Numbered from the stretch's first letter, positions 8,503 to 18,145 are shown. The stretch is 64,000 bases of DNA from Neisseria musculi (GCF_014297595.2 NZ_CP060414.2:372001-436000), one strand, 5' to 3'. Notes: generated from the letters alone by a model not told the origin. Numbers and translations are program-made.

Positions 8503-8573
8503 ATCGCATTTACTCCGTTTGTTATAAACTGCCCCGCTTTATCACACAGCGGAGCCTAACCTGGATGTTATGC

Positions 8574-10159
8574 ATGGAAACCATCGCAAAAGTACACCGG
8601 CTTTTTCACCGGCAAAAACTCTCCCAACGTGAAATCGCCAAACAACTGAATCTCTCCCGCAATACAGTAGCCAAATATCTGCAGCACCCCACCGTAGCCC
8701 CCCGTCTACCGTAGAGAGCAAACGCCCGAACAAGTTCAGGACTTGCGCGAACTACCGTAGTCCCCCCGTCTACCGCAGAGAACAAACCTATTACCCCAAA
8801 CTCGGCCCTTTTCTCGAAGTGTTGGCACGACAGCTGCACCAAGAAGCCCAACTGCCCAAACAGCAACACCTTTTCGCACGCCGGCATTTCGAACGCCTCA
8901 AAGATGCCGGTTATGCCGGACAGTACAGTGCCGTTGCCGTATTTATCCGCAAATTCCGCCAACAGCACCAACCCAAACCGACTCAAGTCTTTATGGCTCA
9001 GGCTTTTGCCCCGGGTGATGCTTGTCAGTTTGACTGGAGTATCGAAACCGTTTGTTTGGCCGGACAGACCGTCAAGGTGAATATCGCCCATTTCCGCTTA
9101 TGCCACAGCAGGGCTTTTTTCGTTTGTGCTTATCCCAATCAGAAAGCCGATATGTTGATGGATGCACACAACCGCGCATTCGCTTTCTTCGGCGGCGTAC
9201 CTGCCCGCGGTATCTACGACAATATGAAGACCGCCGTTACCCGCATCGGCAAAGGCAAGGAGAGAGAATTTAACGCGCAGTTTTTACAGATGATGACCCA
9301 TTTTCTCATTGAACCGGTTGCCTGCACCCCTGCTTCCGGCTGGGAAAAAGGCCAGGTCGAGCGGCAGATACGCCACCTGCGCGAAAGATTGTTTAAACCG
9401 ACTTTGGCTTTTGATTCCTTTACCTCTCTCAACGACTACCTGCAACAGCAATGCCTGCGGCTGATGAGGCAGCACAAACATCCCGAATATAGGCAGCCGG
9501 TTAACGACATATGGGAAAGGGAGAAGCATTCGTTGGCTGCTTTCCGTCCCTATCCGGCAGAACGTTTGGAGATACTCAAAGTCAGCAACCAATCTTTGGT
9601 TACCGTCGAACGCCACCGTTACAGCGTACCGGTCAGATGGGCGGGCAATACGGTTAGGGTTTATATCGGCGCACAGACCGTCCGCTTTTGTAGCGATACC
9701 GACTGCATTGCCGAACATCCGCGCAGCTTTGTGAAAGACGGCACCAGCTATAACCCTTGGCACTTTTTGCCCTATCTGCAAAAGAAACCCGGCGCGTTAA
9801 GAGACGGCAGGGCTTTCACCGGCTGGGTACTACCACCCGTCATAGAGCGTCTGAAAGCCTGTTTGCTTAAGCAGCCCAAAGGAGACCGAGTGATGGTCAA
9901 ACTGCTGAACCTGATGGCCGAATACGATGCCGACTTGGCATTGACTGCAGCGGAATTGGCATTGGATGAAGGTATGCCGACTCCGGAGGCGGTCTTGAAC
10001 ATCATCAACCGTCTGAAAGAACCGCCGCCACCCCGTTTCCATATTAGGGACATCCCGCTTACCGTCCCGCCGTCAGTTGATTGCAGCCGTTATGACCGCT
10101 TACTGAGTCTGTCGGGCAAACAAACGGATACGATGAAGGAGAAGCATCATGCAGCATGA
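8574..10159 (+). pseudogene. istA: IS21 transposase IstA, disrupted
   Basis: The N-terminus (METIAKVHRLFHRQ, then the HTH LSQREIAKQLNLSRNTVAKYL) stops at a TAG at 8712. The rest, from the QEAQLPKQQHLFARRHFERL region through the DDE domain (QFDWSIE, GIYDNMKTAV, GWEKGQVERQIRHLRE), reads in another frame to 10159. Between them, about 33 bases recur at 8691-8723 and 8753-8786, a tandem duplication with a 62-base period that breaks the frame. The remainder looks complete, including the C-terminal region that overlaps istB. Confidence 0.85.
8691..8786 (+). repeat. Tandem duplication inside istA
   Basis: A segment containing CCCCCCGTCTACCG and AGAG(A)CAAAC occurs twice, 62 bases apart, with small differences (TAG against GTCC, CGTAGAG against CGCAGAG). 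The period is not a multiple of three, so it shifts the frame. Confidence 0.7.
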
Positions 10160-10873
10160 ACGTCTGGTCGGATTGCTGAAAGAATTGAAACTCGGTGCGA
10201 TGGCAGAGCAATGGGATGAAATCGTAATGGACGGCATCCGCCGCAAACGGGGTACGCCGGATATTCCGGAGCCGTTTTGGCTGCCGAACATATAGCCAAA
10301 ACCGCAAGAAGCACCCAAAACCGGATCAGCCGGGCAAGGTTTGCGCAACAGCGCAGCTTGGCCGACTTCGATTTTGAGCAGAGTTTGATACACCGTCCGG
10401 CCTTGGAACTGCTTTTGGGCGGGGACTATATCAGACAGAAGCGTAATGTGGTGTTGGTAGGCGGACCGGGTACGGGCAAAACGCATATTGCCACAGCACT
10501 GGGTATCGAAGCGGCGACACAAGGATTCAGGGTACGTTTTTGGAATGTACCGGACTTGGTCAACAAATTGGAAGCAGACAAAGACGAAGGCCGTCTGAAA
10601 CTAACCGAACAGCAATGTCGGTACGATTTGTTGATTCTTGATGAGTTGGGGTATCTGCCGTTTAGTCAGAAAGGCGGTTCGTTGCTGTTTCATCTGATGA
10701 GCCAACTGCATGAAAGGACGAGTGTTGTCATGACGACCAATTTGGCTTTTAGTGAATGGGTGAAGCTGTTTATGGATAAAAAGATGACGGGTGCTTTACT
10801 GGACCGCCTGACTTATTGCTGCGATATTTTTGAGACGGGCAATGATTCTTACCGGATGAAACACCGCTCATAG
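10149..10873 (+). pseudogene. istB: IS21 helper ATPase IstB, frameshifted
   Basis: IstB is the AAA+ ATPase that assists IstA. ATG 10149 overlaps the istA end. The first 48 codons end at a TAG near 10294, and the rest resumes in another frame from [11 protein letters not shown] onward, including Walker [10 protein letters not shown] and Walker [14 protein letters not shown] single missing G in GAGCCGTTTTGG (near 10270) explains the shift. The large ATPase part might still be made from an internal start, but the protein is probably inactive. Confidence 0.85.
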
Positions 10874-11000
10874 GGTGGCTCAATTTTAGACCACAACTGT
10901 GGCTCAGTTTTGGAATGGAATTGACAGTCAATGCTTTTCTGACTGGCGCAACGCTTGCTTGCTAGGGTATTCGTTGCGTCGCCGCCTCTCAAATCAAATT

Positions 11001-11486
11001 TTAAATCCCTCCTTTCTTTTCAGACGGCCTTGTCGATACTGTAGCATACAAGGATTCAGGGCTGTGTCTGCACGGCCGCGGGTAGTCCAACGCGCGGGCG
11101 CACCATTCGCTGCAAAACCAGCTGCCCGGGCCTTGTTTGATAAACGGCAACACAAAGGCCAACACGCCGAAAAAGTCGTATCGGCAGCCATCTGTTATGC
11201 GGTAAAACCGTGCTGCCTTTTCGGCCGCCTCCGGCGGCAGCTCGATTAAATCCCATCGCTCCGGTGGCAATGCCATTACTTTTTTGCGCACGCCGCCGTC
11301 GCGGGCAGAACTGGAATAGCAAGAAAAAACCCCTGCGCGCTGGTTATCCTGTACCGCAATCTCGCAATGGCTGTACCGGCTTTTGGTAGCCCGCCGCACG
11401 GCGGCATCGGCTATGCGTTTGATTATGTCGCGCGGGCGCTTGATGTCTGCTTTGCCCTTGTAAAGGGCAAGATAAGCCTTAGCCAT
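11001..11486 (-). CDS. Phage NlpC/P60-like (YiiX/DUF830-type) hydrolase
   Basis: A 161-residue protein with the permuted papain-like signature of the YiiX/NlpC-P60 superfamily: a histidine in SRYSHCEIAV near residue 40 and a later cysteine in WFCSEWCARAL. Members cleave peptides or amides, often in the cell wall. It starts one base from the end of the fibre-assembly gene, so it belongs to the late tail operon. Its job in this phage family is not established; wall degradation at entry or lysis are possibilities. Confidence 0.65.
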   Translation of the reverse strand: MAKAYLALYKGKADIKRPRDIIKRIADAAVRRATKSRYSHCEIAVQDNQRAGVFSCYSSSARDGGVRKKVMALPPERWDLIELPPEAAEKAARFYRITDGCRYDFFGVLAFVLPFIKQGPGSWFCSEWCARALDYPRPCRHSPESLYATVSTRPSEKKGGI

Positions 11487-12083
11487 TCAGATGGCCTCCG
11501 GCGCAGTAAACGCAATCACAATCTTATCCAGCGCGGCGGTCGTCTTGGCCGCCTCAATCTTGGCTTGCAGCGCCTGCCGCTGCCCGGCGATGCTGGCGGT
11601 GAGTGCCTCATAGGCCAGCGTTTTGCGCAGCGCGGCGGCCCTAAGCTGCTCAACCGGCACGCCGCGTGCGGCGGCGATGCCGTCTAAAACGGGCGTGGGC
11701 GCGGCGTTGTCTGCCGCCCATACTTTGACCTCAACAGCCTGCAGCGGCCACGTCTGCACCTCAAACGCGGGCAGCTTGTCGGTTTCGGCGGCCGCGTCGA
11801 TATAGTCTTGGGCGGCGGCGTTGAGCTGTTGCAGCTTGGCGGATTTGGCTGCCCTGAGTTGCTGCGCGGCCGCATCATCCGGCAACACCCACTTGCCGTT
11901 GTGTAATTGGTGCAGGTGGCCGGGCGGCGGGGTGTCGCTAAACCATACCGTCTCACCGTTTGACCAGGCAAACGGGCGGGCATCGTCAAAATCCGCTTCC
12001 AGGCAATATTGGTCGCCCGAAAGGGCGGGGGCTTCATGGGCGGCCATTTCGCAATGGCCGTATGTGTTGAAAATCAGATACAT
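11487..12083 (-). CDS. Phage tail fibre assembly protein
   Basis: A 198-residue protein directly after the tail fibre gene and directly before the NlpC-like gene. The N-terminus (MYLIFNTYGHCEMAA) and the WSNGETVWFSDTPPPG segment resemble tail-fibre assembly (gpU/Tfa-like) proteins, followed by an Ala-rich, probably helical C-terminal half rich in Gln and Ala. Such proteins help fold or attach the fibre. Position is the strongest evidence; the C-terminal half is not a classical Tfa domain. Confidence 0.65.
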   Translation of the reverse strand: MYLIFNTYGHCEMAAHEAPALSGDQYCLEADFDDARPFAWSNGETVWFSDTPPPGHLHQLHNGKWVLPDDAAAQQLRAAKSAKLQQLNAAAQDYIDAAAETDKLPAFEVQTWPLQAVEVKVWAADNAAPTPVLDGIAAARGVPVEQLRAAALRKTLAYEALTASIAGQRQALQAKIEAAKTTAALDKIVIAFTAPEAI

Positions 12084-12093
12084 AACAAAATCC

Positions 12094-13992
12094 TTAAACA
12101 GTAACCCAAGTATTATTGCGGCGCACGCGCACTGTCCCGGTCAGTTTGTCGATAATTGTCGAGCCGTTTTTGGCCGTCGGCGAGTAACCGATCCACGGGA
12201 TACGGGCGTTGTAGTAGGCGTCGCCCTTGCCCGGTATAACGGGGGTTGCACCGCTGCTTAAGCCGTTGTCATAGTCAAAATCAAAGTACAGGTTATCGTA
12301 GGTAATGGCGTCTGCGGTGCGGATTGCCGCCATGCCGCCGCGCATGTTGACCCCCGTGAAAACCACGTTTTTCACGGTGCCCGCGCCGGTTGCTTCGGGC
12401 GCGGCATTGGTGTCAAAAAATACCACCGGGGCGTTTTGGTTGTGGCTGTTTTGGTAGCTGCCGCCCTGCACAAACAGGCCGTCGAGCAGGCCGTCCCAGC
12501 CGGGGAACCGGTCATAAACGGCAGACACGACGCGGATGCCCTGCCGCTGGAAATCGCTCATCACGTTGCCGTTAAGCGAGATGTTGGTTACCGATTCCAG
12601 CGACACCGCATCCCAGCACGAGTATTGCGCGTTGCGCTTTTTGCCGAGCGTGCAGCCGGTCATGGTAACGCCGTCTACAACCGAAAACATGTAGCCCGCA
12701 AAATTGCCGATGCCGCCGCCGGTCATGTTGACGTCTTCGACGTGGCAGGCGGTGAGTTTAAAGTTTTTGTGGCGGTGGCGGGCCACGCTGGTAGCGCCAA
12801 GCACCTTAAAGCCGCAGCCGCCGCTCGACGTGCCGCCGTGGTTGCCCGACATCTTGGACACGCAGGCCACAAACGACACGTCGCGGATACCGAGCTGGCC
12901 GCCGAAGCGGTAGCCGTGCTCCGCTGCGTCCTCAATCAACCAATTTGCAAAAGTCAAATCATGAGTGGTGTAGTCGCCGCCAATGCTCTCAACCAGCAGG
13001 CCGTTTTGGCCGGGTGCACCCTCCGCGTTGGGCGATTTTTCGGACAGGTGGGCGCGGTTAAAATCGTAGTTGCCCACGTCGCGCAGATAAACTCCGGTGC
13101 GGTAACACTTAATTTTTATATTATCGACGCGCCCGCCCTCAACCCCGAACAGCATCAGGGCTGCGTCGTAGTTGGTAATATCCGCGGCGCCGATTTTGAT
13201 ATTTTTAAGCGGGATACCGATCGACGACTGCAAGTGCACACCGTAGTTTGACCCCTTGGCATCTGATTTAAGCTCGATTTTTCCGATCTCAACGTTGCTG
13301 CCCAACACACGCACGCCGCGATCTGCCGCGCTGCCGGGCGAGTTGACCGCCAGCACATCGACAGACACATCGCTGTTGATGTTGATACACGGTTGTTCGG
13401 ATGCGGCCAGTTTTTTAAACACTGCTCCGGCCGCGGAAAGCTGCGAAAACTGCGGGATACTGATTTGGCTGATGCCGTAGTTTTTGCCGGCCGTGAAACC
13501 AAGCGGCTTGCGCTCGCCCGCGCATACGTTTAAGGCCGTCTGAACCTTTTGAGTTTCGTCGCTGCCGTCGCCCAAAATGCCAAAATCAGCCGCCGACACG
13601 GTTTCAGACTGCCTTTTCCAGCGCATTCCGTCGGCGGCCACAATCACCGTGCCGCCGTTGTCGGCGGTGGTTTTGTCGGCTTTGTCGGCCACAAACAGGC
13701 CGCCGCCGATACCCGGTGCGGTATCATAGTATCCGTTGACATTAACATAACCCGAACCGCTGTATTGGCGCAACGCATCAATGCTGGATACTTGCGAGGC
13801 AGATTCGGCCAAGGTTTTGATGGCACTCAAAACCTGGCTATGATCCGCCTTATCCGGCTCAATTCCGGCGGCTTTTAAAATGCTAAACAACTCGCCCTGC
13901 AACTGATTGAGCCACCATGCCGGCACGGGAGTGCCCGGCACGCGGCGGGTGCCGTCAACAAACTGATTATCGGGGGTTTGGATTAAATCCAT
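12094..13992 (-). CDS. Tail fibre / receptor-binding protein with beta-helix
   Basis: A 632-residue protein. The N-terminal 70 or so residues (TPDNQFVDGTRRVPGTP, PAWWLNQLQGELFSIL) match the attachment domain of Mu-like fibres. The middle is rich in short repeats with regular Gly, Asn, Ile and Val (VDNIKIKC, NISLNGNVMSD), typical of a right-handed parallel beta-helix of the pectate-lyase type, seen in fibres that bind or cut surface glycans. The start at 13992 follows GGAGCTATAAG and lies just after the gp48-like stop. The gene is intact, so host recognition is preserved while the virion genes are lost. Confidence 0.8.
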   Translation of the reverse strand: MDLIQTPDNQFVDGTRRVPGTPVPAWWLNQLQGELFSILKAAGIEPDKADHSQVLSAIKTLAESASQVSSIDALRQYSGSGYVNVNGYYDTAPGIGGGLFVADKADKTTADNGGTVIVAADGMRWKRQSETVSAADFGILGDGSDETQKVQTALNVCAGERKPLGFTAGKNYGISQISIPQFSQLSAAGAVFKKLAASEQPCININSDVSVDVLAVNSPGSAADRGVRVLGSNVEIGKIELKSDAKGSNYGVHLQSSIGIPLKNIKIGAADITNYDAALMLFGVEGGRVDNIKIKCYRTGVYLRDVGNYDFNRAHLSEKSPNAEGAPGQNGLLVESIGGDYTTHDLTFANWLIEDAAEHGYRFGGQLGIRDVSFVACVSKMSGNHGGTSSGGCGFKVLGATSVARHRHKNFKLTACHVEDVNMTGGGIGNFAGYMFSVVDGVTMTGCTLGKKRNAQYSCWDAVSLESVTNISLNGNVMSDFQRQGIRVVSAVYDRFPGWDGLLDGLFVQGGSYQNSHNQNAPVVFFDTNAAPEATGAGTVKNVVFTGVNMRGGMAAIRTADAITYDNLYFDFDYDNGLSSGATPVIPGKGDAYYNARIPWIGYSPTAKNGSTIIDKLTGTVRVRRNNTWVTV

Positions 13993-13993
13993 C

Positions 13994-14563
13994 TTATAGC
14001 TCCTCGGCGTATTCAAAACGGCAATAAGTCCATGCCGGCTTAAGCTCCTCAAACATCGTCTCGATGATGGGGTCTGTGTAAACGGTTAGTCGGTCGCCGG
14101 CGCGGGCTTCGCCGGCGCGGAAAATGTAGGCTGTGGCGTTGCCGTCGGCGATGTCGACGCACCAGCGCCATTGGCTCTCCTCATCGTTGAGGTTGTCGCC
14201 CGCGCAGCTTGTGCCCGCCCGAAAACAATCCTCCTCAGTGATGTGGATGTCGTAGCCCGCACCCTTTGCCAAACTTAAAAAATAAGGGATGCTCAAACCG
14301 CCGGTGGCGTTGATTTTTGCGATTACGGCGCTGATGCGGTAAGGCTCGGGTTTATCGGAGTTGTCGATGCCGAGTACGCGCTCCCAGTTGTCGATCAGCT
14401 CGCCGGCGTATTCGGGGGTAACGGCGTTTTCCGCGGCGGCGGCATGGTCGGCGGCGGCATCAAGCGCATTGCCGTCGATGGTTGCCTGATTGCGCTGGCC
14501 GTCGGCATTACGGGCATAAGATACAGGCGGCAGCAGGGCAAGCAGCGTGTTTTTGTAGCCCAT
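13994..14563 (-). CDS. Mu gp48-like baseplate protein
   Basis: A 189-residue member of the gp48/YmfQ (DUF2313) family, which joins the baseplate of Mu-type tails. It starts two bases after the gp47-like gene and ends one base before the fibre start, the Mu order gp47-gp48-fibre. The WERVLGI motif near residue 60 and the C-terminal MFEELKPAWTYCRF (the region that precedes the tail fibre in Mu-like phages) support the call. Intact. Confidence 0.8.
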   Translation of the reverse strand: MGYKNTLLALLPPVSYARNADGQRNQATIDGNALDAAADHAAAAENAVTPEYAGELIDNWERVLGIDNSDKPEPYRISAVIAKINATGGLSIPYFLSLAKGAGYDIHITEEDCFRAGTSCAGDNLNDEESQWRWCVDIADGNATAYIFRAGEARAGDRLTVYTDPIIETMFEELKPAWTYCRFEYAEEL

Positions 14564-14565
14564 GA

Positions 14566-15615
14566 TTAACCCATGCCCGTGATGGTTACGGTGCCCAGCC
14601 GATACCAGTTAACGTCGTCATCGTTTGCGGCCAGCATATTTGCGCGCGGTGCCGTCAAAATGCGGTCAGCCACACCCGGCACATTGCTGATAACCGCTTC
14701 GATTTGAGATACCACCAAATCGTCGCCCGGCTCGAATTTGCCGAAAAACTCGGCCAACGCCCGCTCAACCACCGGCTGCACATCGGATACGCCCGGGATA
14801 AACACCGATGCGGCCACATCGACGTTAACGGCGTTCGGTGCCATGACCAGCACATTTTTGGCGGTAACGGGGCGCACCTCGTCGATATAGTCTTGGCATT
14901 TTTTGATGGTCTCATCGCTCGGCAGGCCGCCCGAGCTGGTGATAACCACGTCAACCGTACCCAGCCCGCGCCGCAGCGGGTAAACGTATGCCCCCGTTAC
15001 GCCGTCCACCTCCAACGCCCAATTTTTAAAGTCATACTTGTTGCCGCCTGCGGCTGGTCGGCGGATGCGCTCCAGCAAACGGGCAAGCAGCGATGCATCG
15101 CTCTCGGTGTCGGTGCCGCCCTCAACGGTAATCACGCACTCAGACGGCACGCCCGCTGGTGCCGCCATCAACTGAGCCGCTGCATTTTTGGCGTGGGTTG
15201 CGGTGCCGGCAGATTCCGCGGCCACGGCAACCCTAACCGGCGCGCTGCCGTCTGCCGCCACGCGCTCAAGGGTGCGGTAAAGATAATCGCCGCGCTTAAT
15301 CAGCAGGCCGTCTGAAACAACCGCACCTGCCAACGCGCCTGTGATAACGGCATATCCTGCCGCTTTGGTGGCATTGCGGCGGCGAAGGCCGCGCAGGTTG
15401 GCGTGCCGCTCCAAATAGTCGCTATCGGCCGTGTCGGGGAAAATCTGCCGGGTAATCCACGCCTGATGCGCATACTGCCCAGCGGCCACGCTGGCCAGGC
15501 GGCTGGCGTGCACGTAGTGGTCGCCGTCGGGGCTGATGTCTGCCGTCGGGTCGAGCGACTGTGTGTCGCGCAAAACCGAATCGCGGATCTCCTCAAACGT
15601 CGGAATCGTAAACAC
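14566..15615 (-). CDS. Mu gp47-like baseplate J protein
   Basis: A 349-residue baseplate wedge protein of the gpJ family. It opens with PTFEEIRDSVLRDTQSLDP, contains the segment RLLERIRRPAAGGNKYDFKNWA typical of baseplate J proteins, and ends with the SNVPGVADRIL stretch. It lies between the gp46- and gp48-like genes, as in Mu. The protein appears complete. Confidence 0.88.
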   Translation of the reverse strand: MFTIPTFEEIRDSVLRDTQSLDPTADISPDGDHYVHASRLASVAAGQYAHQAWITRQIFPDTADSDYLERHANLRGLRRRNATKAAGYAVITGALAGAVVSDGLLIKRGDYLYRTLERVAADGSAPVRVAVAAESAGTATHAKNAAAQLMAAPAGVPSECVITVEGGTDTESDASLLARLLERIRRPAAGGNKYDFKNWALEVDGVTGAYVYPLRRGLGTVDVVITSSGGLPSDETIKKCQDYIDEVRPVTAKNVLVMAPNAVNVDVAASVFIPGVSDVQPVVERALAEFFGKFEPGDDLVVSQIEAVISNVPGVADRILTAPRANMLAANDDDVNWYRLGTVTITGMG

Positions 15616-15638
15616 GCTTTAAAGCCTCTTTAAACGGG

Positions 15639-15986
15639 TTAAATAACGGGTACCTTGTGGCGGTAGTCAAACCCGCCCTCGGCGGTATCGACGCGGATAG
15701 CCAAATACAGCCAGCCGTTGTGCGGCTGCTCGGCACTGACGGTAATCCGTTGTGCGCGCCCGCTGTCGACAATGGGCTGCAATGCCTCGGCGGCGTATTG
15801 CTCCGCCAGCAAACCCACCCGCTCAAGGTCTTTCTCGCGCTGCAACAGATGCAGCTGTGAGCCGACCGTTTTATCTGCCCACCAGCTGCCAAGCGGCGTC
15901 ATCAACCGGATGTACACCGCATTTTTAAGGGTGCTGACGGTTTTGCCGGTGTAGTCGCCGGTGGCGGTATCAAGCTCTTTATCCAT
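15639..15986 (-). CDS. Mu gp46-like baseplate protein (gpW/gp25 type)
   Basis: A 115-residue protein with the gp25-like pattern LKNAVYIRLMTPLGSWWADKTVGSQL. Such proteins form the inner baseplate. It starts 90 bases after the gp45-like gene, with an intrinsic terminator hairpin in between, and is followed 23 bases later by gp47. Intact. Confidence 0.82.
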   Translation of the reverse strand: MDKELDTATGDYTGKTVSTLKNAVYIRLMTPLGSWWADKTVGSQLHLLQREKDLERVGLLAEQYAAEALQPIVDSGRAQRITVSAEQPHNGWLYLAIRVDTAEGGFDYRHKVPVI

Positions 15987-16047
15987 ATCGTGATTTTGCC
16001 TTTTTCAGACGGCCTGTCAGAGCAAACGCCTTTCAAGCCTGCGGCGC

Positions 16048-16070
16048 AAAAAAAGCAGCCCGAAGGCTGC
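16048..16070 (-). terminator. Intrinsic terminator inside the tail operon
   Basis: Read on the minus strand: GCAGCC-TTCG-GGCTGC followed by seven T. This is a textbook rho-independent terminator lying just after the gp45-like stop and before gp46. It would reduce expression of the baseplate and fibre genes unless antiterminated or read from a promoter downstream. Confidence 0.8.
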
Positions 16071-16076
16071 CTGCTG

Positions 16077-16745
16077 TTATCCCGGTATCGGCGGCGATGT
16101 CTGCCCGCCGCTGTCGCCGGTGTGCGGGTGGTTGGCCAACGAAACGCCCGATGCCGCCACATCGCCGTCTGTTTCAAAACTGCCGCCCGTTTGAGTTACG
16201 TTGCCGCTAAATGTCGCGCCATTGCCGCCCTGCACGGCCATGCCGCCGTTGCCGTTGATTTGGCCTTGTGCGGTCAACACCGCGCTGGTCTCCAGCATGG
16301 GCGTTTCAAAGTTGGCTGCTTCGCTGGCCGTGATTTTGTAGCTTTTGCAGTTAACCTTAAAAACATCGCAATCGGCCTCGATAACCTTGCCGCTCTTAAT
16401 CACGATTTTTGCCCCTTCGTGGTTAAAAATGGCCGTTTCGCCCGGGCTGAGGTTTTTAATGCGGTATCGGCCGTGCTGCGTGCACACAATCACACCGTGC
16501 GACGTTGCACCACCCAGCGGGATAACCACCGCTTCCGAGCCTGCCGGCGGGTTGCTGGCAAAGCCGTATTCCTGCAAGTGTTCGAGGTCTTGCAGGGTTT
16601 CGTCGGCCAAGCCGCCCAACTGCACACGCTGTATCAGCCCGTCCGACACAACCAGTGTGATTTTGCCGCGGAACGCCGCCCGCACGGTATCGCCGATGTT
16701 TCGGGCCGTTTGCGCCGCCCGCTTCGCCATTTTTGCCAAACTCAT
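16077..16745 (-). CDS. Mu gp45-like tail spike (membrane-piercing)
   Basis: A 222-residue baseplate spike. An OB-fold-like N-terminal half (KITLVVSDGLIQRVQLGGLADE, then PLGGATSHGVIV) is followed by a repetitive beta-helical part and the tip motif HPHTGDSG, in which two histidines two residues apart bind iron in Mu and P2 spikes. It overlaps the end of the gp44-like gene by four bases. Intact. Confidence 0.88.
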   Translation of the reverse strand: MSLAKMAKRAAQTARNIGDTVRAAFRGKITLVVSDGLIQRVQLGGLADETLQDLEHLQEYGFASNPPAGSEAVVIPLGGATSHGVIVCTQHGRYRIKNLSPGETAIFNHEGAKIVIKSGKVIEADCDVFKVNCKSYKITASEAANFETPMLETSAVLTAQGQINGNGGMAVQGGNGATFSGNVTQTGGSFETDGDVAASGVSLANHPHTGDSGGQTSPPIPG

Positions 16746-17896
16746 TCAAATACCGCCGTTTTGTTGGTTTCCGTTTTTTGTTTTTTGCCTGCTTTTTTAC
16801 GGTTGGTTACGCCTTTTTTGCTGCCCTTACGCTTGCGCGCCTGCTCCGATTTTTTGGGGTAGGCATCGGGCGTCCAAACCCCGTCCTCTTTGAACCGCAG
16901 CTCTGTTTGCGTGCCGCTGCCGCGGGAGAGCATAAACCGCCGCCCCATCAAGTAAAACACCGCATCGATGCCGTGCTCGTCATCAATCACATGCACCCGC
17001 TGGCCGGGCTGCCACAACACACCGTCGCGCGTGGCATGGCCGCCTACCGTAACCGTTAGGGTAAACCCCTCCAGCCGCCAATCGGCCAGCTGCTTTTTGG
17101 CCTGCTTTTGCAGCGCGGCCAAATTGTCGGCGTCGGACACCACCACCGTTTTGGGTTTGTGAAGCGTCATGGTCGGGTCTTTGTAAACCCATTTGAGATC
17201 GTGTTTGGCGCTGTCGCCGCTTTTTGCGTGCGATTGCGCCAGAAACACCACCTCCGAGTAGCGGTTATCTACCGACCACTCCAGCACCACGCTTTCGGTG
17301 TTGCGCCGTTTGTCGCTGCGGCTCCAACACAAGGTGGCCACGGGCGGGCTGGCATAATCCGCCCCGCCCACAACCAGCGTGCCGTCCGGCTCCATCCACG
17401 GATGCAGCCCCACCGAATTGGCAATATGCGTTAACGCCTGCCACACGCTCTCGCCCGGCTCGATGTCGATTTTATCGAGCACCGGGTTACTCTCGGCCTT
17501 GAGCCGGATATTTTTGATTTGCGGCCATGGCGCCACCAGTTTTTTAGCTGCGTCCAACACGGTCATGCCCTTAACATTGAGCTGCACGGCAGAGCAATCC
17601 ACCAACAACCCGGCATAGTCGCGCCCGCTAAGCCGCAGCGAGCGCGAACCCTTGCGCTTATCGTGATGCTGGCTGTCGACAATGCCCGTCATCACCGTTT
17701 GGCCGTCTATTACCACCTCGCACGTCTCCCCCGACAAATCGGGGATTTCCGCCGCGCCGTAGGGCAGGCCGATGGCAAAATCGAAACCGTCGGCCGGTAT
17801 CAAAAAATCGCTGTCTATATCGTAGCTCTCCCAATCGCGGTGCTCTTTGCCGCCGATACGCACGGCGGTGGTGTGGCCGTAGGAATTATTTTGCAT
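16742..17896 (-). CDS. Mu gp44/gpP-like baseplate hub protein
   Basis: A 384-residue baseplate hub protein that connects tail tube and spike. The segments FDFAIGLPYGAAEIPDL, VIDGQTVMTGIVD and LRLSGRDYAGLLVD are characteristic of the GpD/gpP hub family. The Lys-rich C-terminus (KKGVTNRKKAGKKQK) is unusual. It starts inside the last codons of the N fragment and overlaps gp45. Intact, although the tail tube genes that it would bind are deleted. Confidence 0.88.
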   Translation of the reverse strand: MQNNSYGHTTAVRIGGKEHRDWESYDIDSDFLIPADGFDFAIGLPYGAAEIPDLSGETCEVVIDGQTVMTGIVDSQHHDKRKGSRSLRLSGRDYAGLLVDCSAVQLNVKGMTVLDAAKKLVAPWPQIKNIRLKAESNPVLDKIDIEPGESVWQALTHIANSVGLHPWMEPDGTLVVGGADYASPPVATLCWSRSDKRRNTESVVLEWSVDNRYSEVVFLAQSHAKSGDSAKHDLKWVYKDPTMTLHKPKTVVVSDADNLAALQKQAKKQLADWRLEGFTLTVTVGGHATRDGVLWQPGQRVHVIDDEHGIDAVFYLMGRRFMLSRGSGTQTELRFKEDGVWTPDAYPKKSEQARKRKGSKKGVTNRKKAGKKQKTETNKTAVFE

Positions 17897-18145
17897 AGCT
17901 GTTTACCAGTTCGCCCCGCGCGATAAATGCGGGGTGTTTGATATGGGGGTTGAGTTTGACCAGCTCGTCGGCGCGGCCAAGGTCGCCGTAAAACTCGTGC
18001 GCCAGCTGGTGCACGGTGCAGTCAAACTGGGCAATCCGCACCACCAGTGGCGGCTTTTGGTTTATTTCCGCCACAATCAGGCGGTTAAACCGCGCGGCCA
18101 GCCTGCGCAATGCCTCGCCCGCAGTGTGGGCGCTGGGGACTTCGG
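17886..18145 (-). pseudogene. C-terminal remnant of Mu N (DNA circularisation) protein
   Basis: Only the last 86 or so codons remain, from about AEVPSAHTAGEAL to the stop. The ending (DELVKLNPHIKHPAFIARGELV) matches the LysM-like C-terminus of N proteins, which run to roughly 490 residues in Mu. The upstream part is replaced by an early gene at the deletion junction near 18145. It overlaps the start of the gp44-like gene by 11 bases. Confidence 0.75.

Larger units (their letters stand above)
8574..10930 (+). mobile_element. IS21-family element, defective
   Basis: Carries istA and istB in the usual order with overlapping ends, both broken. The right end probably lies near 10930, where GTGGCTCA repeats and TTGACAGTCA follow istB. 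No inverted match to this end was found in the 70 bases between com and istA, so the left end may be lost. It separates com from the NlpC-like gene. Confidence 0.75.

Noticed and set aside
11001..18145. Tail cassette as a functional tailocin or contractile injection system
   Set aside because: Sheath, tube, tape measure and terminator proteins are missing and the N gene is cut, so no particle could form from this locus alone.
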